A stretch of 28,188 bases of DNA from a virus (IMGVR_UViG_3300047497_000143:1-28188); one strand, 5' to 3'. Positions 21,011-28,188 are shown, counted from the stretch's first letter. The notes: a model not told the origin generated them from the sequence alone. A program made the numbers and translations.

Positions 21011-21600
21011 TAGAGGATGCCTCCCCAAAGGGCGGTTTCTTCCGGCACGGATCGCAGACACTGGCGAAACTCAACGGGCTGATACTGCGGGTGGGCGTGT
21101 GTGATCGGCGCCAGCTTGCTACCGTCGAAAGGGAGCTTGCACCCCGCCGACATCGCCTTACGGATCACGGCATTAGCGCCCTCCGACCGGGTAACTGCGG
21201 CCCGCATGGCGGCAAGAGCCGCGTCAAAGTCCGCAGCCGCCGCCACACGCTCTTTCGCGCCCGCCCGCAACACGTCCACGTTCGCCAGTGCATGGGATTC
21301 CTCGTGCGCCCTGGCGGCCTCGGATGCCTTCCGCTGAAGGGTCGCCACAAGATTCTGCATGAAAGTCACGTGCGCTTCCGCGTCGCGCTGCGCCTGCTCC
21401 AGATCCACCGGGCGCTTCATGCTCCCGGAGCTGGCTACACCTTCAACGGCCCGCAAATATGCGTCGCGCGCCGATGCGGCTTTCCTCTCAGCGTCCGCAA
21501 ACTCGCGCTTTGCTGCCTCCAGTCGCTCGCCGCTAGCTGCATGTTCCGCAGCCGCCGCGTCGATGATAGTCTTATTCACAAGGCCGTCTGTATCGAGCAT
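21010..21600 (-). CDS. Coiled-coil protein downstream of TerL
   Basis: A 196-residue protein with a long Ala/Glu/Lys helical region (about 12-140) likely to be a coiled coil (ERLEAAKREFADAERKAASARDAYLRAVEG and HVTFMQNLVATLQRKASEAARAHEE), followed by a short globular end (PITHAHPQYQPVEFRQCLRSVPEETALWGG). AGGA lies 9 nt before the ATG at 21600. It takes the position where a portal protein would follow TerL, but it is far too short and of the wrong type. A scaffolding, capsid-size-redirecting or packaging accessory role is possible by analogy with satellites. Confidence 0.65.
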   Translation of the reverse strand: MLDTDGLVNKTIIDAAAAEHAASGERLEAAKREFADAERKAASARDAYLRAVEGVASSGSMKRPVDLEQAQRDAEAHVTFMQNLVATLQRKASEAARAHEESHALANVDVLRAGAKERVAAAADFDAALAAMRAAVTRSEGANAVIRKAMSAGCKLPFDGSKLAPITHAHPQYQPVEFRQCLRSVPEETALWGGIL

Positions 21601-21617
21601 GTTCAATTTTCCTGCTG

Positions 21618-22922
21618 TTAGTAGAGAAGTCGTTTAACGGTTGTCGGGGCTGGACCGAGCGCCGAGAGGTCGGTCAGTGCCCATACCAGCGCGTCCAGCC
21701 TGTCGGGGGACGGGCCGGATTCCATTGGGCACCACTCGCAAAGCTGATCTTCAAGCTCAGGGAAGTTGCCCACGTGGTGCACCATCCCTTGCTCGTAGAG
21801 GGCGACCACAGGCTCAGCACGCACCGCCTTGCCTCTCGTGGCAGTCACCTTCTTAACCGGTGCACGCGAGCCAACACTGCGGATCGTGGCTTCCACCATC
21901 TCGCCGCCGTAATTCGTCTCTGCGATGATGCGGTCGGCCTTAGTAGCGATGAACAAGTCAATTGCTCGCCTGGCCCAATTGCGGGGGGTGAACTTCCCGC
22001 TTCCATCGCGCAGAACGTAGCAGTGACCGTTAGCGGCCTTGCCGACCACGACAATGCCAGTCTCCGCACCGCCCCGGTTGCTGGAACCCGCGGGGTCAAT
22101 CGCCACCACAACCCGCTTCAGATCATCCGGCGCCTGCGTTACGCGGCTGCTGTCCAGCATGTCACGGTTCCACAGAGCGTCCTCAGCATCGTTGAGGATC
22201 TCCGCATCGAGTTCCTGCCGGCCGAGCGTGGTCCCGGCATACATCGTCTTCAGGTGCTCGATTGTGCTGGCGTCTAGGTTCGCCGCGTTGTCGAACGTCT
22301 TTGACCGCGTCGTGACCGTGGACGGCATCGCCAGGATGGCGCGGATTAGCTTCTGGCGCTTGGGAGTGGTCGAGATAACAGCGGCTGGCGCGTCCCCCTT
22401 CGGACCGGGCACACGAAGCGCGAGCTGCGTGTTGCTCCAAACGTCCGCCTGATTTGCCCAGCTCGTAAGTTCGTCGCCCCAAACCCAGTCGAGATTGAGG
22501 CCACGAATGCGGTCCGGTTCCTCGCTAGACAGGCAATGCGCCACCGCGCCATTCGGCCACACAAGGCGGCGCTGCGACGGCTCGTGGATGGGCATGCACC
22601 ACGGCGGCGACACCCTGAGGATTGCCGCCACCTGGTCGCGGCGCAACGTGTCGGCGGTGGGGCCAACAAGCCCCACAGAAGCCCGCCTGCCGCTTTCCAC
22701 CTCCGCCCGCGTCGCCTCTGCGGCAGAACGCGTCTTGCCGCTTCCACGCCCGCCCAGCATGAGCCACGTGCGGAATGCGGTGCGGGGGGTAAGCTGGTCA
22801 GACCGCGCCCACACCGGCCAGTCGTATTCCAGCGCAAGCAACTCGTCCGCCGTAAGCCCGGAGAGGGCCGCGCGGCGGCGGTCCTCCGACATGGCGAGCA
22901 GCCCGTCAGTAAGTGCGCTCAT
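21618..22922 (-). CDS. terL: Terminase large subunit (GTA/Terminase_6-like)
   Basis: A complete 434-residue DNA-packaging motor. ATPase part: Walker A GGRGSGKT (57-64), Walker B-type DWVWGDE (145-151), coupling motif STTPK (184-188). Nuclease part: D276 (VVVAIDPAGS), E335 (IIAETN) and D410 (DRLDALVWAL). All catalytic residues are present, so it looks functional. I use the ATG at 22922 with AAGG upstream; the frame is open to 23060, but a hairpin at 22947-22967 lies in that part. It follows TerS. No portal gene is seen downstream, so packaging would need a portal from elsewhere. Confidence 0.9.
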   Translation of the reverse strand: MSALTDGLLAMSEDRRRAALSGLTADELLALEYDWPVWARSDQLTPRTAFRTWLMLGGRGSGKTRSAAEATRAEVESGRRASVGLVGPTADTLRRDQVAAILRVSPPWCMPIHEPSQRRLVWPNGAVAHCLSSEEPDRIRGLNLDWVWGDELTSWANQADVWSNTQLALRVPGPKGDAPAAVISTTPKRQKLIRAILAMPSTVTTRSKTFDNAANLDASTIEHLKTMYAGTTLGRQELDAEILNDAEDALWNRDMLDSSRVTQAPDDLKRVVVAIDPAGSSNRGGAETGIVVVGKAANGHCYVLRDGSGKFTPRNWARRAIDLFIATKADRIIAETNYGGEMVEATIRSVGSRAPVKKVTATRGKAVRAEPVVALYEQGMVHHVGNFPELEDQLCEWCPMESGPSPDRLDALVWALTDLSALGPAPTTVKRLLY

Positions 22923-22946
22923 GACGCAGACCTTCGTGCCGGGTTT

Positions 22947-22967
22947 AGTGGCGCGAGTTGCGCCACT
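22947..22967. repeat. Hairpin between terS and terL
   Basis: AGTGGCGC (22947-22954) pairs with GCGCCACT (22960-22967) around a 5-nt loop, 25 bp before the chosen terL start. There is no T-run, so it is more likely to tune terL translation or mark a packaging (cos/pac-like) or protein-binding site than to terminate. Confidence 0.5.
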
Positions 22968-23089
22968 TGGGGCGAAAGCGGAGACAATCTCCCCCGAACT
23001 ATGCCAAGGAAACGGCAGAAAAGCGCCATTCGGAATGGGGTCAAATTGCTCGGCCCACATTGCGGCCCACGATTTCGTTTGTGCATCGC

Positions 23090-23467
23090 TCAGCCCGCCG
23101 CTTCTGGAGTTGGCTGGTGCTCGATCACTTCGGGCGCGGCCATGCGGCCAATCTTGCCGAGGATGCGGTCCACCAGCGTCGCTGTGTCGTGCTGATTTGG
23201 CGCGGGCGCGTTAGCCACCACTGCCGCACTCAGGCGCGGGAAGATGAACGGGCACGCCGCCGTTGCCGCCTGAACCCGCACCTGCACGTCGTTTTCCGCG
23301 TCACCCGCGATTTCAACTAAAACCGCCAACGGGTCCTGCGCGGTTGTCAGCACTTCGCGGACGCGGGATTTAGCCAAATTGCGCATCGCCTCCGGTCGCG
23401 GGGTTTTGCCCCTCCAACCGGTTCCGGGCTTCCTTCCGGCACCAATTCTTTTCCCACCAGAAGGCAT
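23090..23467 (-). CDS. terS: Terminase small subunit-like protein
   Basis: A 125-residue protein with a basic Gly-rich start (GGKRIGAGRKPGTGWRGK), typical of phage small terminase N-termini, and a helical part (DPLAVLVEIAGDAENDVQVRVQAATAACPFIFPRLSA). It would recognise the packaging site on the DNA and hand it to TerL, encoded next. A TTGAGG-17-TATAAT promoter lies just upstream, so packaging genes are transcribed separately from the replication genes. In satellites, a self-encoded TerS redirects helper packaging. Confidence 0.75.
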   Translation of the reverse strand: MPSGGKRIGAGRKPGTGWRGKTPRPEAMRNLAKSRVREVLTTAQDPLAVLVEIAGDAENDVQVRVQAATAACPFIFPRLSAAVVANAPAPNQHDTATLVDRILGKIGRMAAPEVIEHQPTPEAAG

Positions 23468-23498
23468 CTCAGAGGCGCTGACTTTTTTTCACGTTATG

Positions 23499-23527
23499 AT
23501 TATACGCGCCGAGTTGCGTGACCTCAA
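23499..23527 (-). promoter_or_regulatory. Sigma70 promoter for the packaging operon
   Basis: Read leftward: TTGAGG (23527-23522), a 17-bp spacer, then the perfect TATAAT (23504-23499), ending 31 bp before the terS ATG. Spacing and -10 are ideal. This is the clearest promoter in element 2. Confidence 0.75.
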
Positions 23528-23642
23528 GATATGGGCAATCAGACTCCAATAAGGTGCTGACTATATCACGCAAATCCCCAATGCGTCTGCATGTGTCAGC
23601 GCTCAGCATAGCCGTGGAAAATTATTTTTGGTGCTCCGAGCC

Positions 23643-23948
23643 TGCTTCGGATGGTGCTTTGTGCTTTGGGTTCTATAGAACCCCAAAAGCATCCGAAGCA
23701 CCGAAGCAAACTCCGAAAATACGTTCCCAGAGCAATCCAAAGCAATCCGAAGCAGAGGAGATTGTGGGGGGGTCATAAGGTCCATACCCAGTCACGGTTG
23801 AAGGATATAAAAGCGTTGCGCTTGAGGGTGTTAAGGGCGTTGTTCTCCGGTCCATACCCCTTACGATCTATGTCGATCGATCCATCCGAAGCAGTCCGAA
23901 GCATGTCCTCCGAGAACCATCCACGGTCCACAAGTCGTTTCCGAAGCA
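23643..23948. repeat. Iterons TCCGAAGCA and palindrome: putative replication origin
   Basis: TCCGAAGCA occurs exactly at 23692, 23746, 23885, 23895 and 23940, inverted at 23643-23651, with near copies at 23700 (ACCGAAGCA) and 23736 (TCCAAAGCA). Pairs sit on a 10-bp period (23736/23746 and 23885/23895), so they lie on one face of the helix. TGCTTCGGATG (23643-23653) and CATCCGAAGCA (23690-23700) flank a perfect 16-bp palindrome centred in GGGTTCTATAGAACCC (23668-23683). AAAATTATTTTT lies just to the left. The cluster fills the non-coding gap 23468-23772 and enters the 3' end of the helicase gene. This is the design of a satellite or plasmid origin beside its rep gene. Confidence 0.78.
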
Positions 23949-24900
23949 AAACGCGCTTGACGGCTTGAACCGGGGGGTAGCCTAGGCCTGGTGTGACCGT
24001 CTGGCCCTCGCAGTCCAGGAGGCCGCGCAGCTCGCGTAGCATCACGGCTGGTGCATCGCGGAGGCGTCCTTCTTTTGCGGTGTTCGCGCCCGCCTTGAAG
24101 TCCGCGCCGGTTGGCTCCGCGACTGGTGCTGTTACGGGGTCGCCGTCGATATCCGGGGGGAAGCTATGGACGCCCAGCGTAAAGGAGAACGTGCCGTCCG
24201 AGGGGCCATTGCGGTTCTTTCCCATGCTGACTGTTCGGGGTTCCGCCCGCTGGCCCTCAAGGTAGAGAGTCACGTCGAAGTCGCCGTTGAGGACGCTGTG
24301 ACCGCGTGGCGTCATGGAGTCTTTGGGCGGGTGGTGGAGGGAGAGAACCGCGCTGTTGCAGATCATGGTGAAGCCGCGCGCCACCTTGACTACGTGCGAC
24401 ATTGAGTCAGGATCGTTCTCCGCTAGGCCAGGGAATGAACGGGCAATCGTGTCCAGGATGATTAGGCCCGGCTGGTGCGCTGTAATGAGCGACTCGATCT
24501 CCTCCACGTGCGGGCTGCCGGGGCTGAGGAAATCCACGGGCACGGGCTGAAGGAAGAAGTTCGGAGCGTCGCCCATTCGCTCATACAGCGCCTTTACCCG
24601 CTGCTTCATGCCGGTGCCGTCTTCCGCCGCGATGTAGAGAACGGGGGTCGGGCGTGTGCGGTGCCCAAATACGTCCAGACCTAGCGCGGTTCGGTAGCCG
24701 AGGAAGGGGGCCAGTGCTGACTTCGCACTGCCCGGCAAACCGATGAGGCCGCCGTGATCACCTTTCGACAGCAGACCCTTAATGACGTAGTCGCGCGGGG
24801 GCTCAATCGCGCATTCACTGGGGGTGAGAACGTGGATCTTCTGCGCTGGGCGCGCACGCTTCTCCGCGCGCATCTCGACAATCGCAAGCCGTTCGCTCAT
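23773..24900 (-). CDS. RepA-like replicative helicase (AAA_25)
   Basis: A 375-residue RecA-fold hexameric-type helicase: Walker A GLPGSAKS (54-61), VLYIAAEDG (87-95), Walker B GLIILD with D150, and SLHHPPKD further on. A C-terminal winged-helix-like region follows (LLRKRLVDRGWFSEDMLRT). The start ATG at 24900 overlaps the stop of the primase gene (ATGA). With the prim-pol partner it would start replication of element 2, perhaps by binding the iterons that begin at its own 3' end. The last 60 codons carry three iteron copies, so coding and origin functions overlap. Confidence 0.87.
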   Translation of the reverse strand: MSERLAIVEMRAEKRARPAQKIHVLTPSECAIEPPRDYVIKGLLSKGDHGGLIGLPGSAKSALAPFLGYRTALGLDVFGHRTRPTPVLYIAAEDGTGMKQRVKALYERMGDAPNFFLQPVPVDFLSPGSPHVEEIESLITAHQPGLIILDTIARSFPGLAENDPDSMSHVVKVARGFTMICNSAVLSLHHPPKDSMTPRGHSVLNGDFDVTLYLEGQRAEPRTVSMGKNRNGPSDGTFSFTLGVHSFPPDIDGDPVTAPVAEPTGADFKAGANTAKEGRLRDAPAVMLRELRGLLDCEGQTVTPGLGYPPVQAVKRVLLRKRLVDRGWFSEDMLRTASDGSIDIDRKGYGPENNALNTLKRNAFISFNRDWVWTL

Positions 24901-25709
24901 CGCCGCGCTCCCATCACCAGGGGAGCGCCCCTGCCGTTGTTTAAGCCCCATTCGATCGTCTTGGCGGCCCCGGCTAGGTTTGCCGCGCCAGCTGCCTCCA
25001 CAGCCCGCAGAAGTGCCTGCGCCGCCTCGTTGGCACTTACGTCTGCCAGATCAAGCAACCCGCCGATGGTTCGAGAAGCAGCGCGCAGGCGGTAATGCTT
25101 CTGCCCCTCCGGTGCGGTGCGGACGGCAGTAAGGCTGCTTTCGATCAACCTCCATGCCGAGTTTGCCTCTCTGTTGCCGTTGGCCGCTCGGGGTAATTTC
25201 GTCGCAACTTGCGACGAAATGGGCTGAGGGAGACGGGGCAGCGCGATTTCCGCAAGCCACTCGGGCCAATCTGCGATCGGCGCCCGGTGCTGCACGGCAC
25301 CACCACAAACAGCCCAGGCGATGACGTAGCCGCCTTCCGCCCGCACATCGACGCCAGGCGCTATCTTTGACTCCGAGTTGCGCATTCCCTCACGCGCCCG
25401 GAAATAGAAGTGCTGCCCGCCGCTACGGGTGCGAACGATCAGGGTTTCGGGCAGGTATGAGGCATACTCAGCCATCCAATCGTCGCTGCCGTGTCGGGGG
25501 TCGGTGTCCAGAACATCGAAGCCGCTCGCGGCGCCGGTTGGCATACCGATGAGCTGGCCCCCATATCGCGCCCACAGTTGCCGGACTTCTTGCGGATCGG
25601 AGCTGGCATTCTTGAACCCGTTAGGTGTCGCGGGCTCTTTAGTGACGCGGCACGGGAAGACGGGCTTTCCTCGTCCGGCCAGGCGCAACGCGTTTTCTAG
25701 GGGCGTCAT
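24897..25709 (-). CDS. Prim-Pol (bifunctional primase/polymerase domain)
   Basis: A 270-residue protein of the prim-pol family found in phages and plasmids. Features: FPCRVTKEPATPNGFKNASSDP near 18-39, the metal-binding D68-x-D70 (VLDTDPRHG), SGGQHFYF with H100, and PGVDVRAEGGYVIAW (118-132). It primes DNA synthesis at the element's origin. I choose the ATG at 25709 with AAGG about 8 nt upstream; the stop of the small upstream gene overlaps it (ATGA). The C-terminal 70 residues are a helical extension. The primase and helicase are separate here, while element 1 fuses them. Confidence 0.88.
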   Translation of the reverse strand: MTPLENALRLAGRGKPVFPCRVTKEPATPNGFKNASSDPQEVRQLWARYGGQLIGMPTGAASGFDVLDTDPRHGSDDWMAEYASYLPETLIVRTRSGGQHFYFRAREGMRNSESKIAPGVDVRAEGGYVIAWAVCGGAVQHRAPIADWPEWLAEIALPRLPQPISSQVATKLPRAANGNREANSAWRLIESSLTAVRTAPEGQKHYRLRAASRTIGGLLDLADVSANEAAQALLRAVEAAGAANLAGAAKTIEWGLNNGRGAPLVMGARR

Positions 25710-25909
25710 GGCACCACCTTCGCAGTGAGGCGAAGCCACTTTGCTTCAGCCTCGCGACGTTGGCGGGACATGGGCATCCCAACGTCATCGCTGTGCCAAA
25801 CGCGAGTGCCGGCCCCTTCGCCGGTCGTGCTATCAGGCAGCCATCGCCGGAATTGCACGTTACGGTCGGGGTCGCTTTGCTGAGCCGCCTGTGCGGCGCG
25901 GGCGCTCAC
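25706..25909 (-). CDS. Small basic hypothetical protein
   Basis: A 67-residue protein, GTG start at 25909 within the preceding stop (GTGA), end overlapping the prim-pol start (ATGA). It is basic, Arg/Gln-rich, with RQRREAEAKWLRLTAKVVP at the end. The overlaps on both sides support expression. No family recognised. Confidence 0.5.
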   Translation of the reverse strand: MSARAAQAAQQSDPDRNVQFRRWLPDSTTGEGAGTRVWHSDDVGMPMSRQRREAEAKWLRLTAKVVP

Positions 25910-26028
25910 GATGACGCCACTTCAAAACGGAATTGTTGAAAGGAGGCTTTCGATCCGCTATCTGTCACTTGCTGATGGCGACTGATACCGGCTGGAAAGC
26001 CCTGCACTAGCCCGCAGGGTTTTTCCAT
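25906..26028 (-). CDS. Possible 40-aa protein
   Basis: ATG at 26028, 2 bp after the AlpA stop, ending in a GTGA overlap with the next start. The sequence MEKPCGLVQGFPAGISRHQQ and a basic/aromatic tail show no motif. There is no clear ribosome binding site. Supported mainly by filling the operon gap. Confidence 0.4.
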   Translation of the reverse strand: MEKPCGLVQGFPAGISRHQQVTDSGSKASFQQFRFEVASS

Positions 26029-26030
26029 TT

Positions 26031-26249
26031 TTAGGCCGCCGCTTGGTCGGCAGCGCGGAACTTGGCGGGCGGCAGACTGTGCCAGAACGCGTCGATCGAC
26101 TCCGTGGTGACGAGAGTCTTGCTGCCGCACTTCACGGCCCTCAGGCGTCCAGCCGCGAGCAAGCGGTTTATTGTGGCGCGTGAGACTGAGATTTGCTGCA
26201 TGGCGGTCTCGATAGAGACACCGCGCGGGGCACTCAGCGTATCACTCAT
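26031..26249 (-). CDS. alpA: AlpA/excisionase-family regulator
   Basis: A 72-residue winged-helix protein: SIETAMQQISVSRATINRLLAAGRLRAVKCGSKTLVTTESIDAFWHSLP, the HTH_17 pattern with a wing around KTLVTT. In P4-like elements and Gram-negative phage-inducible islands, AlpA-type proteins activate excision and the replication operon. The placement between integrase and primase-helicase fits that role. AGGAG lies 8 nt before the ATG at 26249, with TATAAT upstream flanked by two direct repeats. Confidence 0.82.
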   Translation of the reverse strand: MSDTLSAPRGVSIETAMQQISVSRATINRLLAAGRLRAVKCGSKTLVTTESIDAFWHSLPPAKFRAADQAAA

Positions 26250-26308
26250 CGGCTTATCTCCTGCTGCATCTGGCGGGTGCCAGCGACGGGGAGATACCTA
26301 GAGAGACA

Positions 26309-26374
26309 GCCGAGGGAGGTTCAGACGGATAAACTCAGGCCGAATTATACCGGGCACAAACCCAGGGAGGTTTA
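26309..26374 (-). promoter_or_regulatory. AlpA promoter region with direct repeats
   Basis: Read leftward there is a perfect -10, TATAAT (26349-26344), but no good -35 at 16-18 bp. The words AGGGAGGTT at 26313-26321 and 26364-26372 are direct repeats 51 bp apart, on each side of the -10; the upstream copy occupies the -35 position. Weak -35 plus flanking repeats suggests an activated or repressed promoter. Confidence 0.55.
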
Positions 26375-27025
26375 TTCCCCCCTCGGGTAGTTAGTGTCCA
26401 GGAACGCCCTGATGGCCTGCCGCTTAGGGGTTTCGCCGGTAATCCTCTGGATCATAGCCTCAAGGAAGCACATTAGCGGCCCGTCTTCAGTGCGGCCGAT
26501 TTCACGGCCCGGGTTGGTCGGCGCCAAAGCCTGAATGAATGCGATTTCAAGTCGGCTGACGATCTCGTGCCAGCGCTTTCGGTTCCTGGCGGGCGTCCCG
26601 CCCCAGGATGAGGCCATGTGGCCCCTGAGCAAGGGCAGGGACGGGTTCTCCGTGGCCGCGATCAGCTCATCCAGCGCCTTTATTCCGGCCTCGGCGCGCG
26701 CCACGACGTCAGCCGCGGCTTCGCCCGCGTCGCGCTGATGGGCCTGTAATGGAATCAAAACCTGGTCACGTAACCATGGCGCTAGTGCCCGAACCTGAGC
26801 GAGGGCATTTAAGAACATCACGTGCCTGGCGGTTCTGTCTGCCTCAAGATCCTCGCTATGCACCATCAGACGCAGCACTTCCAGGTTGTTCGACAGAAGC
26901 TCAAGGCTGCTACTTGTCGGCCCCCTAACCGGAGAACGGTCTTTGATGATGCGCTCAGTCTCTAAGATCTCCTGCACGCGTTCGGGTGTGAAGAATCGGT
27001 GAGGCGACGCTTGAAGTTGCTCCAT
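26372..27025 (-). CDS. Hypothetical protein next to integrase
   Basis: A 217-residue, mostly helical protein (ERVQEILETERIIKDRSP, LELLSNNLEVLRLMVHSED, ADVVARAEAGIKALDELIAATEN) ending DTNYPRGE. It begins 2 bp after the integrase stop, in the same direction, so the two are co-transcribed. No catalytic motif seen. Position suggests a regulator of integration or an accessory protein; this is inference. Confidence 0.6.
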   Translation of the reverse strand: MEQLQASPHRFFTPERVQEILETERIIKDRSPVRGPTSSSLELLSNNLEVLRLMVHSEDLEADRTARHVMFLNALAQVRALAPWLRDQVLIPLQAHQRDAGEAAADVVARAEAGIKALDELIAATENPSLPLLRGHMASSWGGTPARNRKRWHEIVSRLEIAFIQALAPTNPGREIGRTEDGPLMCFLEAMIQRITGETPKRQAIRAFLDTNYPRGE

Positions 27026-27027
27026 GG

Positions 27028-28188
27028 CTACGACGCTTTCAGCGCGCGGATTTGCACCACGTTGTCAGATGGCTTGCCGGTGGATGCGCAGAAGGCCGCC
27101 CAAGCTTCCATCAGTTCGCGCCGCCGGTCGAACAGATCGTTACGGGCATAGGCCCGCTCGGTTGAATCTCCGATCGCATGCGCCAACGATGCCTCGATAA
27201 CCTCACGTGCAATGGTCGTGTTATCGCCAGCCCACTGCCGAAACACCGATCGAAAGCCATGGACCGTCACGTCTGCGATTTTCATCCGCTTTAGGACAGC
27301 CGCCATGGACATGTTGCTTAGGCCAGTCTTTGGCTTCTGGCCCGGGAACACAAACCCGTCTCCGCCCTCTGCCCGTGTTGGCAGAAGCGCAGTGAGAACC
27401 TCCTTCGCGGCGGCCGTCAGAGGCACACGATGCAGGCGCCCCATCTTCATGCGCTCAGCCGGGATGGTCCATGTGCCGCTGTCCATGTCGATTTCAGACC
27501 ATCGCGCGCCGATCACCTCGCCTGTTCGGGCGGCGGTTAAGATCGCGAACCGGAGCGCGAGGGCAGCTGTGCCGCCTTGCTTGTGTAGCGAGGTCATAAA
27601 GCCCCCCATCTCGGCAAGGGGCAGCGCGGCATGGTGTTCGACTTGGGCGACCTTCGCCGCCTTCGGAAGCAGGTTCTCAATGTGACCCTTCCAGCGGGCC
27701 GGGTTCTCGCCTGTCCGCCATCCTCGGCTGGTAGCGTAGTCGAGCACGGACTCGATGCGGCCACGCACCCGAGTCGCTGTTTCAGTTTTTTCGAGCCAAA
27801 GGGGTTCCACAACCCGCATCACAGCGCCCGTATCGACCGCTTGGACTGACCACTTGCCGAAAACGGGGGCGGCATAGGTCGTCAGCGTGTTCTTCCACTG
27901 CTGAACGTGCTTCGCGTTCTTCCAGGTCGGTTCGTGGGCGGCAATGTAGAGCTTCGCCACCCCGTCGAAGGTCATAGTCACCTGCTCTACCTTGGCCCGC
28001 TTCTCGCCAATGGGGTCACGCCCAGCAAAGACGGTCTGAGCCGCCTCGAAGCTCGCCCGGCGTGCCGCTGCCAGTCCCACAAGGGGATAGGGGCCTAGGC
28101 CGAGCTGCTTCTGTCGGCCCTGCCAAGTGTAGCGGAATAGCCAAGAGCGGCGGGGTGGGCGATTGGCGTCCGTGCTCTTCCGGTTCGG
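27028..28188 (-). CDS. int: P4-type integrase, start beyond the window
   Basis: The frame is open to the right edge, so the N-terminus is cut off. The last 36 codons at the edge encode SWLFRYTWQGRQKQLGLGPYPLVGLAAARR, the DUF4102 arm-binding domain of P4-type integrases; the apparent GTG start at 28080 is an internal codon. Catalytic residues visible: Arg in LTAARTGEVIGARWSEID, H-x2-R in VHGFRSVFRQWA, His in LAHAIGDSTERAYAR, and the Tyr of that same stretch. It reads away from the missing right boundary, as in P4-like islands inserted at a tRNA or similar site. A second integrase so near the first shows two separate elements. Confidence 0.9.
   Translation of the reverse strand, partial: PNRKSTDANRPPRRSWLFRYTWQGRQKQLGLGPYPLVGLAAARRASFEAAQTVFAGRDPIGEKRAKVEQVTMTFDGVAKLYIAAHEPTWKNAKHVQQWKNTLTTYAAPVFGKWSVQAVDTGAVMRVVEPLWLEKTETATRVRGRIESVLDYATSRGWRTGENPARWKGHIENLLPKAAKVAQVEHHAALPLAEMGGFMTSLHKQGGTAALALRFAILTAARTGEVIGARWSEIDMDSGTWTIPAERMKMGRLHRVPLTAAAKEVLTALLPTRAEGGDGFVFPGQKPKTGLSNMSMAAVLKRMKIADVTVHGFRSVFRQWAGDNTTIAREVIEASLAHAIGDSTERAYARNDLFDRRRELMEAWAAFCASTGKPSDNVVQIRALKAS

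Noticed and set aside
23643-23754. CRISPR array
   Set aside because: Repeats are only 9 bp, occur in both orientations and have irregular short spacing; no cas genes. The Cas4-like gene belongs to a phage recombination operon.
23518-23968. Small frames in the 23468-23772 gap
   Set aside because: They translate the iteron repeats (PKASEAPK and the like) in either direction, have no ribosome binding site, and the DNA repeats explain the openness.

Overview
The window is GC-rich, gene-dense DNA that looks alphaproteobacterial. The best pointers are a GTA-type three-TM holin, a GTA-like TerL, the style of the XRE regulator at 17238-17471 and several small accessory proteins. An acetic-acid-bacterium or Methylobacterium-like host is possible, but the genus cannot be fixed from sequence alone. 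Almost everything is mobile DNA: the right part of one temperate prophage, a short junction, and most of a second, very compact integrative element.

Element 1 (about 1-14261) is the early half of a lambda-like prophage. A divergent immunity region (12176-12347) separates a rightward CI-like repressor, an excisionase-like gene and a tyrosine integrase from a long leftward operon. That operon runs Cro-like regulator, unknown protein, Acb2/Tad1-like anti-defence protein, Sak4-like RecA-fold recombinase, SSB-like protein with a DDIPF tip, SF2 helicase, Cas4-like Fe-S exonuclease, lysis genes (holin and an L,D-transpeptidase-fold protein), small membrane and zinc-binding proteins, a primase-helicase and RusA. 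The element ends at 14212-14261 in the displaced 3' half of a tRNA-Arg(CCG), which marks its attachment site. Structural genes would lie left of the window.

Junction and accessory genes (14262-19077): a small lipoprotein, several hypotheticals, an HNH-nuclease gene followed by a conserved RSxLD-type hypothetical (a possible defence pair), a C2H2-like zinc-finger protein, and an XRE regulator whose upstream region carries a duplicated 12-bp operator-like repeat. A rightward chain of start/stop-overlapping small genes follows, one with a Tat-like leader, and closes with a clear terminator. Whether these genes belong to the host or to element 2 is unresolved.

Element 2 (about 19088 to beyond 28188) is transcribed entirely leftward. 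It runs P4-type integrase (its start is off the window), unknown gene, AlpA-like regulator, two tiny ORFs, prim-pol primase, RepA-like helicase, an iteron and palindrome cluster that looks like a replication origin, a good sigma70 promoter, TerS, TerL, three small unknown genes and a tail-fibre-like protein. I see no portal, capsid, protease or tail-assembly gene. The intact, overlapping ORFs fit a streamlined phage satellite with its own replication and packaging genes better than a decaying prophage. This is the most promising candidate in the window for an undescribed system.
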